From the IMG/VR virus record IMGVR_UViG_3300030329_006583, positions 62,001 to 126,000 of that record: a stretch of DNA of 64,000 nucleotides, one strand, 5' to 3'. Of this stretch, positions 31,054 through 39,627 are shown one piece after another. Under the pieces are notes generated by a model. That model was given only the letters and a program-made list of their open reading frames with translations. It searched no databases and had not been told where the DNA came from. The translations under genes were made by a program, and so were the position numbers. Source of the DNA: a virus. Positions within the stretch are counted from its first letter, which is position 1; each line of letters opens with the position of its first letter.

Positions 31054-31422
31054 TCATCCACCTATTTGGTTAAATAAATCATCAGGATCAATTTGTTGTG
31101 CCTTTTCTTCGGATTTTGCTATTAATTCAGCCAACCTGAGAATCTGTTCATTTGATTTACACATTCTTTCTATATATTTTGTTAATGTGGATCCCAATGT
31201 TACATGTTCGGCTGTACCTGTTTGCATTTGCTGAAAGGCATCAGTAAATAACATTCCTGCATTTTCACGATCCATAACGGCATTGTGATATATTTCTTTC
31301 CAGAGGATTTTTTTCTTATCATCTATGGAATTTATATTATCTAATAATTCATTAAAATCCTCAACTTTCTCAGTTGTTGTTTTTAACTTATCCATGGCAT
31401 TAGATATTTTCTCTTCACTCAT
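31054..31422 (-). CDS. Helical phage protein of unknown function (122 aa)
   Basis: Almost entirely alpha-helical and charged; residues ~7-40 and ~75-110 form heptad-like helices (LTKYIERMCKSNEQILRLAELI), and the end is acidic (DPDDLFNQIGG). It overlaps the start of the gp55-like gene's stop by one base and precedes the gp5-like gene by 6 bp. Length and helicity would fit a small terminase subunit or a late-transcription accessory protein, but nothing in the sequence decides between these. Confidence 0.78.
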   Translation of the reverse strand: MSEEKISNAMDKLKTTTEKVEDFNELLDNINSIDDKKKILWKEIYHNAVMDRENAGMLFTDAFQQMQTGTAEHVTLGSTLTKYIERMCKSNEQILRLAELIAKSEEKAQQIDPDDLFNQIGG

Positions 31423-32147
31423 TACAATACCCCTGAATTTAATTTTTCTTTAACAATATTTTTATAATGTTTTCTAATAGATGACATTGCAACAGATAAT
31501 TGTTTTGGATTTAAACCCGAAATCTCCCTAACATATATAAAAACCGCGCGTTTGTTTAGAAAATCCAAATCATCAACTCTCTCAAATACTGTGATAATTG
31601 CATTAATACATATTTTTTCTTTGCTTCCTGTTACTTTCTTTTTAACCTTTTGTATTGTGTCAAGTATTTCATTTCTAGCATTGGCATTAATTAATAGTTC
31701 ATCAGGAGAGGGCACAAAATCAAAATTTGATAAACATCTTTTATCACCCGCAGACATGCCGTTAATGTCATCTAAGCTTACGTTTTTAATTGCCAACTTT
31801 TTATTTTTTCTGGAATTCATGATCAACCAATTTTTGGCTACCACGTTAAAATACGAAAATGCCTTTGTTCCCCTATCTGGTTTCCATTTATCGATTGTTT
31901 CATATAAAAATGTAACACAATCGCTTTTTAATGAATGGTAATCATCTTGTGGGCCCAAAAATCCATACACAAAAATTAAATTTTCAGCCAACTTATCAAA
32001 TGCAACATATATTTTATCAACATAGATTTTTTTTCTCTCTTCTTCATCTGTACTTTGTTGATATAACTCTATATTTTCCTGTGTTTCTTTATCAAAATAA
32101 AGTCTACCACCTGATTTACGTCGCCTGATCTTCTTTTTTCCCTTCAT
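31422..32147 (-). CDS. 55: Late-transcription sigma factor, T4 gp55-like (241 aa)
   Basis: Residues ~55-115 (DYHSLKSDCVTFLYETIDKWKPDRGTKAFSYFNVVAKNWL) match the sigma region 2 pattern of T4 gp55-type factors: helix, Y-x-E-x-I-D-K-(F/W)-x-P-x-(R)G, then FSYF--(V/I)-(A/T)--W. The basic N-terminus (KKKIRRRKSGGRLYFD) is also typical. In T4, gp55 replaces sigma70 on host RNA polymerase and reads TATAAATA late promoters with the gp45 clamp. The gene overlaps both neighbours by 1-4 bp. Its presence is the main reason to call the genome T4-like. Confidence 0.87.
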   Translation of the reverse strand: MKGKKKIRRRKSGGRLYFDKETQENIELYQQSTDEEERKKIYVDKIYVAFDKLAENLIFVYGFLGPQDDYHSLKSDCVTFLYETIDKWKPDRGTKAFSYFNVVAKNWLIMNSRKNKKLAIKNVSLDDINGMSAGDKRCLSNFDFVPSPDELLINANARNEILDTIQKVKKKVTGSKEKICINAIITVFERVDDLDFLNKRAVFIYVREISGLNPKQLSVAMSSIRKHYKNIVKEKLNSGVL

Positions 32148-32461
32148 ACTTCATCCTCTTCACTCACCATGGTTACGGCATCATCAACTTCTTCAACTTG
32201 AGTAAGGGCTGTGGCAATTTGCAATATGGAATCACGCGTTAAATCTATATCATTTAACACACGCCTAATTTCCGGACTATCATAAAATAAAGGTATATTC
32301 ATCACATCTGTAATACTAGCATATCTTTCATCAAGAACATCCAGTGATTGTTCAATGGTATCTTGAACATTAAGAATAATTATGCCAAATTTATAAACAT
32401 AATACAAACTTATACACAAACCTCCAATTGCCAATACCAATAAAGCAATGAGCCACCACAT
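32144..32461 (-). CDS. Single-pass membrane protein (105 aa)
   Basis: One strong N-terminal transmembrane helix (WWLIALLVLAIGGLCISLYYVY, residues ~2-24) without a signal-peptidase site is followed by an ~80-aa soluble, acidic helical part (VQDTIEQSLDVLDERYASITDV and an acidic end). This predicts an N-in anchored inner-membrane protein. It overlaps the gp55-like gene by 4 bp. A protein of this layout is common near late genes of marine T4-like phages. Function unknown. Confidence 0.8.
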   Translation of the reverse strand: MWWLIALLVLAIGGLCISLYYVYKFGIIILNVQDTIEQSLDVLDERYASITDVMNIPLFYDSPEIRRVLNDIDLTRDSILQIATALTQVEEVDDAVTMVSEEDEV

Positions 32462-32463
32462 TC

Positions 32464-33627
32464 TTACATGTACCTCCCAAGTGCCTCATTGTACTTTGCG
32501 TTTATAGCATTTTGTGTATGGGTTTTCAACAATTTTTCCCTTAATTCTTGAGCCCATTTTTGAGGCATATAAGGTGATTTTCGAAATTTTTGTAATCTCG
32601 ATATTGCATTGGCCTCGTCAAATTCCGCCCAACTAGAACCTTGCATGAATATCTGGTTATCTGTACGAGATTGTGGAATATTTTCCAACCTATAACTCAC
32701 AGGAATGAATTTTCCTAAATTTAAAAAATCTAGATGGCCCGACCAATTGGTGGCAATAATAGGTAATCCGCTGGCAGCTGCCTCCAATAAAGGTAATCCA
32801 AATCCTTCACCACGCGTTAATGAAACCAAACATTTTATTTTAGGGTGACGGTGCAATGAAGCAATTTCAGAAGAAGAATATCTTCCGTGTAATAAATGCA
32901 CTTTTGGATATTCACCGATCCGCACTTCACTTATAACCTGCCTAACTGTTTTTTCCGTGATGCTTTTGTCTATTGTTGTATTTCTACCGGAATTGGTTTT
33001 TAATACAATGCCAACATTTGGATCATCTTTAAAAATATGGCACATTAAACGTAAGGTATTGAATAAATTTTTACGATCGGTCTCAGGCGAATGTCCCGTA
33101 AATTGACCAAATAACAAAAAATTAAAATCTGTTTCAAAATCCAAATTAGACTCTGGAATGTTTTCTTCCACAATTTCATCATAAAAACATTCAGGGACTA
33201 CTGTAATTGGTGTAGTGCAATGACCCGAATTTAATAATACATTTTTTGTAAAAGTAGATGGCACTATCACATGTTGCATATTATTGCAATTCATAACCCA
33301 CTGTGGATTACACCTATCTGTTTCTACCACTGCAGATATCCCGATATTCACCGTTGCCAAATTTGGATCCCACTCATTAGGAAGTTGCACCTGCAAAGAA
33401 ACATCAAATTTATGATTTGTTAAATCATTGCTTCTCTTCATTATCTCGCCAACCAATCCACCCTCAAAATCCGGATTAATCATCCATGGTGTAATCCCCC
33501 AGGGAACCAATTGACAATAAACATCAATATCCGGCCTTGTCAATAGCCAACGAAAAATCTGCCTTGAATGGGTGCCGTATCCTGAATATGTTAGTAGAGG
33601 TGCTCTTAATAAAACTTGCTTTTTCAT
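32464..33627 (-). CDS. Glycosyltransferase, GT4-like GT-B fold (387 aa)
   Basis: Two Rossmann-like halves. The C-terminal half has the GT4 signature TRGEGFGLPLLEAAASGLPIIATNWSGHLDFL at about residues 268-300, with the E-x7-E pair that binds the nucleotide-sugar phosphate. The N-terminus (LLRAPLLTYSGYGTHSRQIFRWL) has the Gly-rich acceptor loop. This is the last gene of the 26-kb sugar island in reading order and is followed within 2 bp by the membrane protein. Donor and acceptor cannot be told from sequence. Confidence 0.87.
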   Translation of the reverse strand: MKKQVLLRAPLLTYSGYGTHSRQIFRWLLTRPDIDVYCQLVPWGITPWMINPDFEGGLVGEIMKRSNDLTNHKFDVSLQVQLPNEWDPNLATVNIGISAVVETDRCNPQWVMNCNNMQHVIVPSTFTKNVLLNSGHCTTPITVVPECFYDEIVEENIPESNLDFETDFNFLLFGQFTGHSPETDRKNLFNTLRLMCHIFKDDPNVGIVLKTNSGRNTTIDKSITEKTVRQVISEVRIGEYPKVHLLHGRYSSSEIASLHRHPKIKCLVSLTRGEGFGLPLLEAAASGLPIIATNWSGHLDFLNLGKFIPVSYRLENIPQSRTDNQIFMQGSSWAEFDEANAISRLQKFRKSPYMPQKWAQELREKLLKTHTQNAINAKYNEALGRYM

Positions 33628-33633
33628 ATTTTT

Positions 33634-34890
33634 CTATATTGTTATCTTGGTGTTAAAAGAATAAGTGTCCCTCCAATTCTCTATCGTGGACTTAAGTGTT
33701 TCATGCCATAAATCTATGGTGGTATCATGTGAAAATTCTTCTAGCACATATTTCCTGGCTTTTTGACCTAATTTTTCCCTACCTTCATCACCTAACTCAT
33801 ACATTTTCATTAATGCATCAGCAATTTCTTGTGCGCTGCAATAATCTTCGTAAATGTAAGGTACAGTTTGTGAACCAACCAACGACTTTAAACTAATGTC
33901 AAGTGCAAATCCATTTTCGGAATCATCTCTATGATCCACAACCTGGCGAGTTAAACCGCCTGTTTTAGCAGCAATGATAGGAGTACCGGTTTGCATGGCT
34001 TCCAACGTAGGTAAACCAAATCCCTCTGCATAACTGACATTAATACAACAATCTGAAATGTTATGAAGGGCATTCATTTGATCAAAATCAACTCTATCTG
34101 TTGAAAAAATAACAACATCTTTTAAATTAAGGTGTTCAGTTATCACCATTAAATTGGGGCCTTCCGGATCAGCGGGATCTGTGTGCATTATTAAATTGAC
34201 TTTTCTATGACCGTATTTTTTTTCAAGCTCATCAACAAACAAAGACCATGCCCACAATAAATCACCGGGACGCTTTCGGCGCGCATTTCTATTAACCCAC
34301 AAGCATGTAAAATAATCATGCCTTTCAGGCCCTATTAATTGATTTTTCCAATAAGATTTTTGTTGTGAATTTAATGGCTTAAATATATTTTCAGGTAATG
34401 AATGAGGAATAAAATTACTTTTTTCCGGAAATAATTCAGAGCACATTTCATATGTTAAATGTGAATGACAATTAATTAAATCAGTCGCTTCATATAATAC
34501 TTTATTGTACTCCGGGGTGGGCCTATTATCCCACACATGCCACCACACAATGGGACAGTGCTGGTGAATTTCATCCTCCATTTCAAATAACCAGATAAAA
34601 AATCTGGGATCTGTAAAAAGAAATATTGCATCTGGGCGCTCTGTTGCTAATGTTTGTCTCAATAAATCCGGATTACCAAACCCATCAATTGGTTTGATAA
34701 TAAAATCCGGATTAACTTCAATAACATCATAATTTGCATGTTTAATCGCGGCGCCGAATTGTCTAAATGACCATTCCCCAGGATATTTTCTTTGTAAACC
34801 CTCTATCAGGTGACGACTTTGTACCCCGACACCAGAAGTACATAAAGCGTGATCAGATAGCATTAATATCTTTTTCTTCTTTATTTCCAT
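33634..34890 (-). CDS. Glycosyltransferase, GT4 family (418 aa)
   Basis: A typical GT-B enzyme: N-terminal LMLSDHALCTSGVGVQSRHL loop (residues ~9-28), a central FTCLWVNRNARRKRPGDLLWAWSLF linker strand, and the C-terminal YAEGFGLPTLEAMQTGTPIIAAKTGG signature with E-x7-E at about residues 286-312. Length is usual for GT4. It lies 6 bp upstream of a second GT4-like gene with which it is similar in layout, possibly as a pair acting on successive positions. Downstream of a 125-bp non-coding gap that separates it from the dehydrogenase gene. Confidence 0.9.
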   Translation of the reverse strand: MEIKKKKILMLSDHALCTSGVGVQSRHLIEGLQRKYPGEWSFRQFGAAIKHANYDVIEVNPDFIIKPIDGFGNPDLLRQTLATERPDAIFLFTDPRFFIWLFEMEDEIHQHCPIVWWHVWDNRPTPEYNKVLYEATDLINCHSHLTYEMCSELFPEKSNFIPHSLPENIFKPLNSQQKSYWKNQLIGPERHDYFTCLWVNRNARRKRPGDLLWAWSLFVDELEKKYGHRKVNLIMHTDPADPEGPNLMVITEHLNLKDVVIFSTDRVDFDQMNALHNISDCCINVSYAEGFGLPTLEAMQTGTPIIAAKTGGLTRQVVDHRDDSENGFALDISLKSLVGSQTVPYIYEDYCSAQEIADALMKMYELGDEGREKLGQKARKYVLEEFSHDTTIDLWHETLKSTIENWRDTYSFNTKITI

Positions 34891-34909
34891 AGTGTTAAAT
34901 TAATCCACT

Positions 34910-34943
34910 AAGGTGTTTTGTAATTACTTGAACATAACACCTT
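34910..34943. promoter_or_regulatory. Inverted repeat in the 34891-35015 gap
   Basis: AAGGTGTT at 34910-34917 and AACACCTT at 34936-34943 form a perfect 8-bp inverted repeat, extendable by two more pairs after one mismatch, around a loop of about 12 nt. On the minus strand it lies ahead of the GT4 gene at 33634-34890. There is no T-run on the minus side, so it is a weak terminator candidate at best; an attenuator, mRNA-end or operator role is possible. The rest of the gap is AT-rich with no gene. Confidence 0.35.
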
Positions 34944-35015
34944 TTAAAGTTAGTTTTCAATTGAAATATTATATTCTTATTCTAATATCGTAAATTCAAT
35001 CACGTGAACACTATG

Positions 35016-35870
35016 TTAAATAATGGCTCTCCCAACCATCTCTTTCCAGTCTTCGTTTTTTCTAACTTCATCATTTTTTTGTTGTACAGAAGTTAATACA
35101 GTCGAATTTACGTCATTTTGCTGCATCTCATGAATCATTGCTGCCAAATCTTTGGGGAAACAATGACCCCCAAAACCAAAATCGCCATCAGGACCAGGAA
35201 CAGAAAAATGTGAAGTTCCAATTCTTTTATCATAAAGTGCATATTCCACCACTTTATCATAATCTACACCAATTGCCTCACAATATTGGTACATCTCATT
35301 TGCAAAACTAACCTTTGTTGAAAGGAAACAATTAATAAAATATTTAACCGTTTCTGCATGTGCAGCCGATGTTTTTACAATGGGAATCATTGGAAATGCC
35401 TTTCTAAACATAGACTTAATACGAGTAGAGGCTGGGCGATCGGCACCAATAATAATACGTGTTTGATTTTTAAAATCATCAAATGAATTTGCTTCAGTTA
35501 AAAATTCCGGACTAAAAGCCACTGTGATATTAGAGGCATTAATATTAAGCCTGTCTGTGGTACCAGGAGGAACTGTTGATTTAATAATGGCAATACGATT
35601 TTTGTAATTATTTGTGCCACATATCTCATCAATATCATTAATTACACTTTCCACAATACCGGTATGACACATACCGGTTGAAGCCATAGGTGTAGGCAAA
35701 CAAACAAATATGATCTCTGTATTTTTTACCACATCAACTAATGACTCACAATTTCTTAATTCGGGATTTAAATCAAAAGTATGTACATCATAATAACCTT
35801 TGAACCCTTCCCGAATTGCAGAACCCACAAACCCCTGTCCAATCACGCCTATTTTCATCTTGTTTTCCAT
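35016..35870 (-). CDS. Shortened UDP-glucose/GDP-mannose dehydrogenase-like protein (284 aa)
   Basis: The NAD-binding motif GVIGQGFVGSAI (residues ~8-19), VCLPTP, KSTVPPGTT and SPEFLTE motifs are all present, as is the catalytic Cys in FGFGGHCFPKDL near residue 244. These define the UDP-glucose 6-dehydrogenase family, which oxidises the C6 alcohol of a nucleotide sugar to the acid. Usual members have ~400-450 aa; this one stops soon after the catalytic Cys and lacks the C-terminal UDP-binding domain. The ATG at 35870 follows AAGGAG. It may act with a reduced or different substrate site. Confidence 0.85.
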   Translation of the reverse strand: MENKMKIGVIGQGFVGSAIREGFKGYYDVHTFDLNPELRNCESLVDVVKNTEIIFVCLPTPMASTGMCHTGIVESVINDIDEICGTNNYKNRIAIIKSTVPPGTTDRLNINASNITVAFSPEFLTEANSFDDFKNQTRIIIGADRPASTRIKSMFRKAFPMIPIVKTSAAHAETVKYFINCFLSTKVSFANEMYQYCEAIGVDYDKVVEYALYDKRIGTSHFSVPGPDGDFGFGGHCFPKDLAAMIHEMQQNDVNSTVLTSVQQKNDEVRKNEDWKEMVGRAII

Positions 35871-35879
35871 CACTTCTCC

Positions 35880-36707
35880 TTAAATACAATGTTCTGTATT
35901 TGCATATTCACAAAAACGGCATGCATCCCTATTTTTAAAATACAGGCCTTTCCTTACCGAAGAAACCATGTTTCTTACCATTTTTGTAGCTTTTTCTATT
36001 GCCTTTGGTCCTGCTGATATTTGAAAAAATTCACAAACATTACCTGGGGTACCGCCACGCTTTAAAAGAATAAAACCAGTACCTACATCTTTTAAAGGAA
36101 TATTATTCTTAGTTGCCCAATAGTGTTTATAAAGGATAATTTGTGCAAGTGTTAAATTATCTTGTTTTTTTCTTCTGTCCCAGCCATAAGATTTAGCTGT
36201 TTTCCAATCCAGTATCCAATATTTGTATGTGCCGTTTTTACGAGGCACTTTTATAACAACGTCTATAAATCCTTTAAAATTTATATCTTTTCCTTCAACG
36301 TTTTCATATAACATTTCCTCCGCTGATACTAATTCCCAATTGGGAAACGTTTTATCAAGAAAGGCAGGAACATCATTCCACATATTCTCTGCCCATGTAC
36401 ACCATGTTTCCAGGGGTTCATATTTATACCAGCCAGGTTGATTTTTAACCCATTCAGGATCGTCAAATCCATGTTCTTCCCAAGCATCCTTGATGCCTTG
36501 AATCAATTTTTCTTTTGGGATAATTCTAGAATTTAGATAACTTTCACAACCTTCATGTACAGCTGTCCCAAAATCTAGGTAGGGAGAGGGTTTTGAAAGA
36601 TCTATTTTGTCTATATGTTGTAACTTATGCCTATAAGAACATTCCTTCCAACCCCTAACTTCAGAGTAGGAAATATGTTCCTTTCCGGTGGGAAAATTAA
36701 TAATCAT
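35880..36707 (-). CDS. PD-(D/E)XK nuclease, RecB/Cas4-like with probable Fe-S Cys set (275 aa)
   Basis: Residues ~10-35 give ISYSEVRGWKECSYRHKLQHID, the N-terminal Cys and Q-(x)-Y/H region of RecB-family nucleases. The catalytic part is GFIDVVIKVPRK followed by YWILDWKTAKSYGWD (D and D-x-K, residues ~140-170). At the C-terminus C-R-F-C-E-Y-A----C supplies three more Cys, together with the N-terminal Cys matching the 4Fe-4S cluster layout of AddB/Cas4 nucleases. Likely role: DNA processing or recombination. It sits 9 bp from the dehydrogenase gene, inside the sugar island, which is an odd location. Confidence 0.85.
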   Translation of the reverse strand: MIINFPTGKEHISYSEVRGWKECSYRHKLQHIDKIDLSKPSPYLDFGTAVHEGCESYLNSRIIPKEKLIQGIKDAWEEHGFDDPEWVKNQPGWYKYEPLETWCTWAENMWNDVPAFLDKTFPNWELVSAEEMLYENVEGKDINFKGFIDVVIKVPRKNGTYKYWILDWKTAKSYGWDRRKKQDNLTLAQIILYKHYWATKNNIPLKDVGTGFILLKRGGTPGNVCEFFQISAGPKAIEKATKMVRNMVSSVRKGLYFKNRDACRFCEYANTEHCI

Positions 36708-36736
36708 AAAGTTAATATAAAAACTTTTTCATTTTT

Positions 36737-37600
36737 TTACAAATTTTTATTTTTCCAATTAGCAACATAATCAGGAAGATTTATTTGTGGTACCCAATCA
36801 GTTGCCAAAGTGGTTTCCTTAATATCGGCCAAAGTAATTTCAGCCTCACCTGGACGCTTGGGAATATAGGTTATATTATCGCCAAAAAATCTGGCAACTT
36901 CGTTAATCGAATAATTGGTACCTGTCCCCAATTGAAAAACATCACCATCCCACCGATCCTCTGAAAGTGCTATTAATCCCAACACAATATCACTTACGTG
37001 AGTAAAATCACGTCTTTGCTCTCCGGAGCCAGTTACAGTCAAAGGCTCAGATTTTTTTGTTTGGTTCTCAAATATACCAATCACGGTAGCATAAGGGCCT
37101 ACCTTGGGCTGCCTGTACCCATATACATTGAAAAACCTAGCAACCACTGTGGATAGACCATAAACCTTGCTATAAAGCTCACAGGTTTGTTCTCCGGTGT
37201 ATTTTGCAAAAGCGTAAGGATTTAGCATAGGACCACCAAAAGCAGAACTGCTTCCCGCATAAATCAATTTTGCATTTGATCTTCGACAAAATTCTAAAAC
37301 GTGTGAAGTTCCCATAATATCTATTGACAAATATTTTAATGGATCTTTAAAACTGGGTTGAATCCTTGCCAATGCGGCTAAGTGATATACTACGTCAAAC
37401 ACTTCATTTACATATTTATAGGAATTTAAATTCCTAACATCATCAATCCAATATTCAACATTATCCCTCATATATGCCCTGCTGCTGGATTCAGAGCACA
37501 AATTATCCATCACAACAATTTCATTATTTGAATTTGATGCCAATTCATCTACTAAATGTGATCCAACAAAACCTAAACCACCTGTTACCAAAATTCTCAT
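36737..37600 (-). CDS. NAD-dependent sugar epimerase/dehydratase, SDR family (287 aa)
   Basis: Extended SDR with the glycine motif TGGLGFVGSHL at residues ~6-16, the acidic DNL after strand 2, Ser triad YAGSSSAFG (about 118) and catalytic Y-A-F-A-K (residues ~129-133). The pattern fits UDP-glucose 4-epimerase/GDP-mannose 4,6-dehydratase relatives (NPYAFAKYTGEQ, RFFNVYG, GSGEQRRDFTHVSD, FQLGTG). Length of 287 aa is slightly short for the family. It probably epimerises or dehydrates a nucleotide sugar for the neighbouring transferases. Confidence 0.9.
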   Translation of the reverse strand: MRILVTGGLGFVGSHLVDELASNSNNEIVVMDNLCSESSSRAYMRDNVEYWIDDVRNLNSYKYVNEVFDVVYHLAALARIQPSFKDPLKYLSIDIMGTSHVLEFCRRSNAKLIYAGSSSAFGGPMLNPYAFAKYTGEQTCELYSKVYGLSTVVARFFNVYGYRQPKVGPYATVIGIFENQTKKSEPLTVTGSGEQRRDFTHVSDIVLGLIALSEDRWDGDVFQLGTGTNYSINEVARFFGDNITYIPKRPGEAEITLADIKETTLATDWVPQINLPDYVANWKNKNL

Positions 37601-37648
37601 TTAAAATCCCTTATTCAAATATATTAATATTTAAAATTCACATATTGA

Positions 37649-38224
37649 TTATAACCAATCTATGAATTGTTGTACAGAAACTAAATTCAAGTAATTTTGG
37701 CGATTTTCCACCAAATCATCCCATTGAAGATCAGTATATGTTTTATTGATTTTAATAGGTGATTGATTTTTCCTAACTCGTATTACACCGCATCCTTGGT
37801 CAATATTTACCGTTATCATGTCTAAACTTGGTTCTTGCCTATAATGAACACATGCCTTCCAGCAATCGCCGTTGGCACCATCTTTAAATTGCCTAAATTC
37901 CTGTAATGGATTGCAATCATGCATAAGAATTGTGCCACCGTCATTCAATATATTAAGTGAATTTTCTATGTCCTTATATACCTGCTCAGCATGGTGTAAT
38001 CCATCAATGAAAATAATATCAAATTTATCATTGTATTTTTCAAAATATTCATCACTAGTCATCCGGTGTTGTCCACCCATATTAGGATCAACACCCACCT
38101 TTTTATCGCAATTAATTTTATCAAAACAAGAAGCTGAATGGTTTACACCTATCTCCAGATAGGTTTTGTATTGAAAAATTTCAATACAGTGATTAATTAA
38201 TTGGTCTCTAGAATTATACAACAT
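37649..38224 (-). CDS. Class I SAM-dependent methyltransferase (191 aa)
   Basis: Motif I-like YLEIGVNHSASC (residues ~18-30), DIIFIDGLHHAEQVYKDIENSLNIL (acidic/VDG strand, ~72-96) and GGTILMHDCNP match the Methyltransf_24-type enzymes found in glycan and O-antigen clusters, often acting on sugars. The ATG at 38224 is preferred over the upstream GTG because GTAGG sits at a good distance. It is 13 bp from the acetyltransferase gene. Substrate unknown; sugar O-methylation is the likely reaction from context. Confidence 0.83.
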   Translation of the reverse strand: MLYNSRDQLINHCIEIFQYKTYLEIGVNHSASCFDKINCDKKVGVDPNMGGQHRMTSDEYFEKYNDKFDIIFIDGLHHAEQVYKDIENSLNILNDGGTILMHDCNPLQEFRQFKDGANGDCWKACVHYRQEPSLDMITVNIDQGCGVIRVRKNQSPIKINKTYTDLQWDDLVENRQNYLNLVSVQQFIDWL

Positions 38225-38237
38225 TGTTTTCACCTAC

Positions 38238-38744
38238 TCAAGGAGTTATTTCCCAATCACTTAAATGATACATGCATATTTGATCATACCATTTGCCTTC
38301 ACGCAGCAAAGATTTCAATAATTTTCCCTCTACCTTAAATCCCAAGTATTTATATACCCTTTGGCCTATATGGTTATATTCAACAGTCGTAAGACCAGTT
38401 CTTTTTAGTTTTAAAGTATCATAGCAAAAATTAAGCATTAACCTCCACATTGGTTTGGAATAACCTTTTCCCCGGTGGGTAATGTGAATATCTGCACCAA
38501 GTACACAATTCAAATTATTATGATCAATCTTGTAAAATTTACAAAAACCCACCTTTTCACCATTTACGCAAAATATTTTCCTAATTTCTGTTTTTCCATC
38601 AATGGTACCCCACCATTTCATGTGATCATTAAGGGTGATAGGGGTTGGGTTTGTAAGATTTTTTAATACCAAAGGATCATTATGCAATTCCACCAACCAA
38701 TGATGATCATCATCTGTTACGTCTCTCATTGTATATAAATTCAT
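38238..38744 (-). CDS. GNAT N-acetyltransferase (168 aa)
   Basis: The acetyl-CoA pyrophosphate-binding motif is HRGKGYSKPMWRLML (R-G-x-G-x-(G/S)), followed by the beta-bulge strand LTTVEYNHIGQRVYKYLGFKVEGK; both are characteristic of RimJ/RimL-like and sugar N-acetyltransferases (PseH type). The start at 38744 has GAGGG upstream and overlaps the stop of the preceding gene (TAAGATG); an upstream start would need no ribosome site. With an aminotransferase in the same cluster it could acetylate a 4-amino sugar. Confidence 0.85.
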   Translation of the reverse strand: MNLYTMRDVTDDDHHWLVELHNDPLVLKNLTNPTPITLNDHMKWWGTIDGKTEIRKIFCVNGEKVGFCKFYKIDHNNLNCVLGADIHITHRGKGYSKPMWRLMLNFCYDTLKLKRTGLTTVEYNHIGQRVYKYLGFKVEGKLLKSLLREGKWYDQICMYHLSDWEITP

Positions 38745-38745
38745 C

Positions 38746-39624
38746 TTATTTTCCCTCAAGATAATATTCACATGCCTCATAAAAATAAATGGAATGTGGG
38801 TTATCCCTAAATTTATGCCTTAATGATCCTCGTTGGTGACACAAAAACGGGGTTCCATCTGGAAATTGATATTCTTCGTTATATTGTTTTACGCCTAAAG
38901 GTAAATCACTTGGATGTGCCGGTGGGCATAAGACCTTTATGTCATGACCTGTGGGGGTTACACCCAAAAGAGGACTTCCGTTAATGAAGGTAAAATAAGG
39001 AATATTTCTCTCTATACAATAAGGCGCAATTTGCCACCCGCTATCCCTATGCAAAGAATAACCGATCGGTAAATTAAAAACAGATGAAAGCTCTTCAGAA
39101 TCTATAGGTAAAGGGGAATCAAGAAATACATCCAATCTTAATTGTGAAAAATCATAGTTTGGTGAAAGAGCAAACCAGGTACAGCTAGGACTATTTTTTG
39201 CAGTTTGAATCCTTCCTTCTCCTGCACAAGGCTGCCCAATATCTTCATAAGTGGTTGCAATTATGCCATATGAATTATCTTCCATCATTTTCTGAACCTT
39301 GGTATCCCATCCCTTATAAACAATAACTGTATCAGTATCTGCAAAAATATTTAAGCATTGGGGGTTCATTTTTTTTAATGCATAATGCAATCCATCAACA
39401 TGATAACTTGATGCATTTTTTTGATCAATATTAACCACGTGGGCGGCACTTAATTGTAGTTCGTTTTTAACGGAATCCACAACACTTTGCGGGGTGTTTA
39501 AAAAATAACCACAAAATTCCAAAGAATTTGTTCCGCTACTGGTGTCACGATAATTAGAAACCAAATAACGATAATAGTCCATGGAATTATTATCTATGAC
39601 AGAATGTATTTGAATAGCTTTCAT
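38746..39624 (-). CDS. Glycosyltransferase-like protein with DTD motif (292 aa)
   Basis: The segment LNIFADTDTVIVYKGWD (about residues 90-106) carries a D-x-D motif flanked by hydrophobic strands, as in GT-A glycosyltransferases, and HYALKKMNPQ precedes it. The C-terminal half (PIGYSLHRDSGWQIAPYCIERNIPY) is also mixed alpha/beta. No exact family was assigned. It overlaps or touches genes on either side within 4 bp and is part of the sugar island. Glycosyltransferase is the best call, with moderate certainty. Confidence 0.65.
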   Translation of the reverse strand: MKAIQIHSVIDNNSMDYYRYLVSNYRDTSSGTNSLEFCGYFLNTPQSVVDSVKNELQLSAAHVVNIDQKNASSYHVDGLHYALKKMNPQCLNIFADTDTVIVYKGWDTKVQKMMEDNSYGIIATTYEDIGQPCAGEGRIQTAKNSPSCTWFALSPNYDFSQLRLDVFLDSPLPIDSEELSSVFNLPIGYSLHRDSGWQIAPYCIERNIPYFTFINGSPLLGVTPTGHDIKVLCPPAHPSDLPLGVKQYNEEYQFPDGTPFLCHQRGSLRHKFRDNPHSIYFYEACEYYLEGK

Positions 39625-39627
39625 TTC

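Noticed and set aside
34910-34943. Inverted repeat as a rho-independent terminator for the upstream genes
   Set aside because: No T-run follows on the minus strand, the direction of all local genes; kept only as a low-confidence inverted repeat.
37413-38354. T4 late-promoter-like TATTTATA (minus-strand TATAAATA) at 37413-37420 and 38347-38354
   Set aside because: Both lie inside coding sequence far from gene starts; in this AT-rich sequence such octamers are expected by chance, so none is reported as a promoter.
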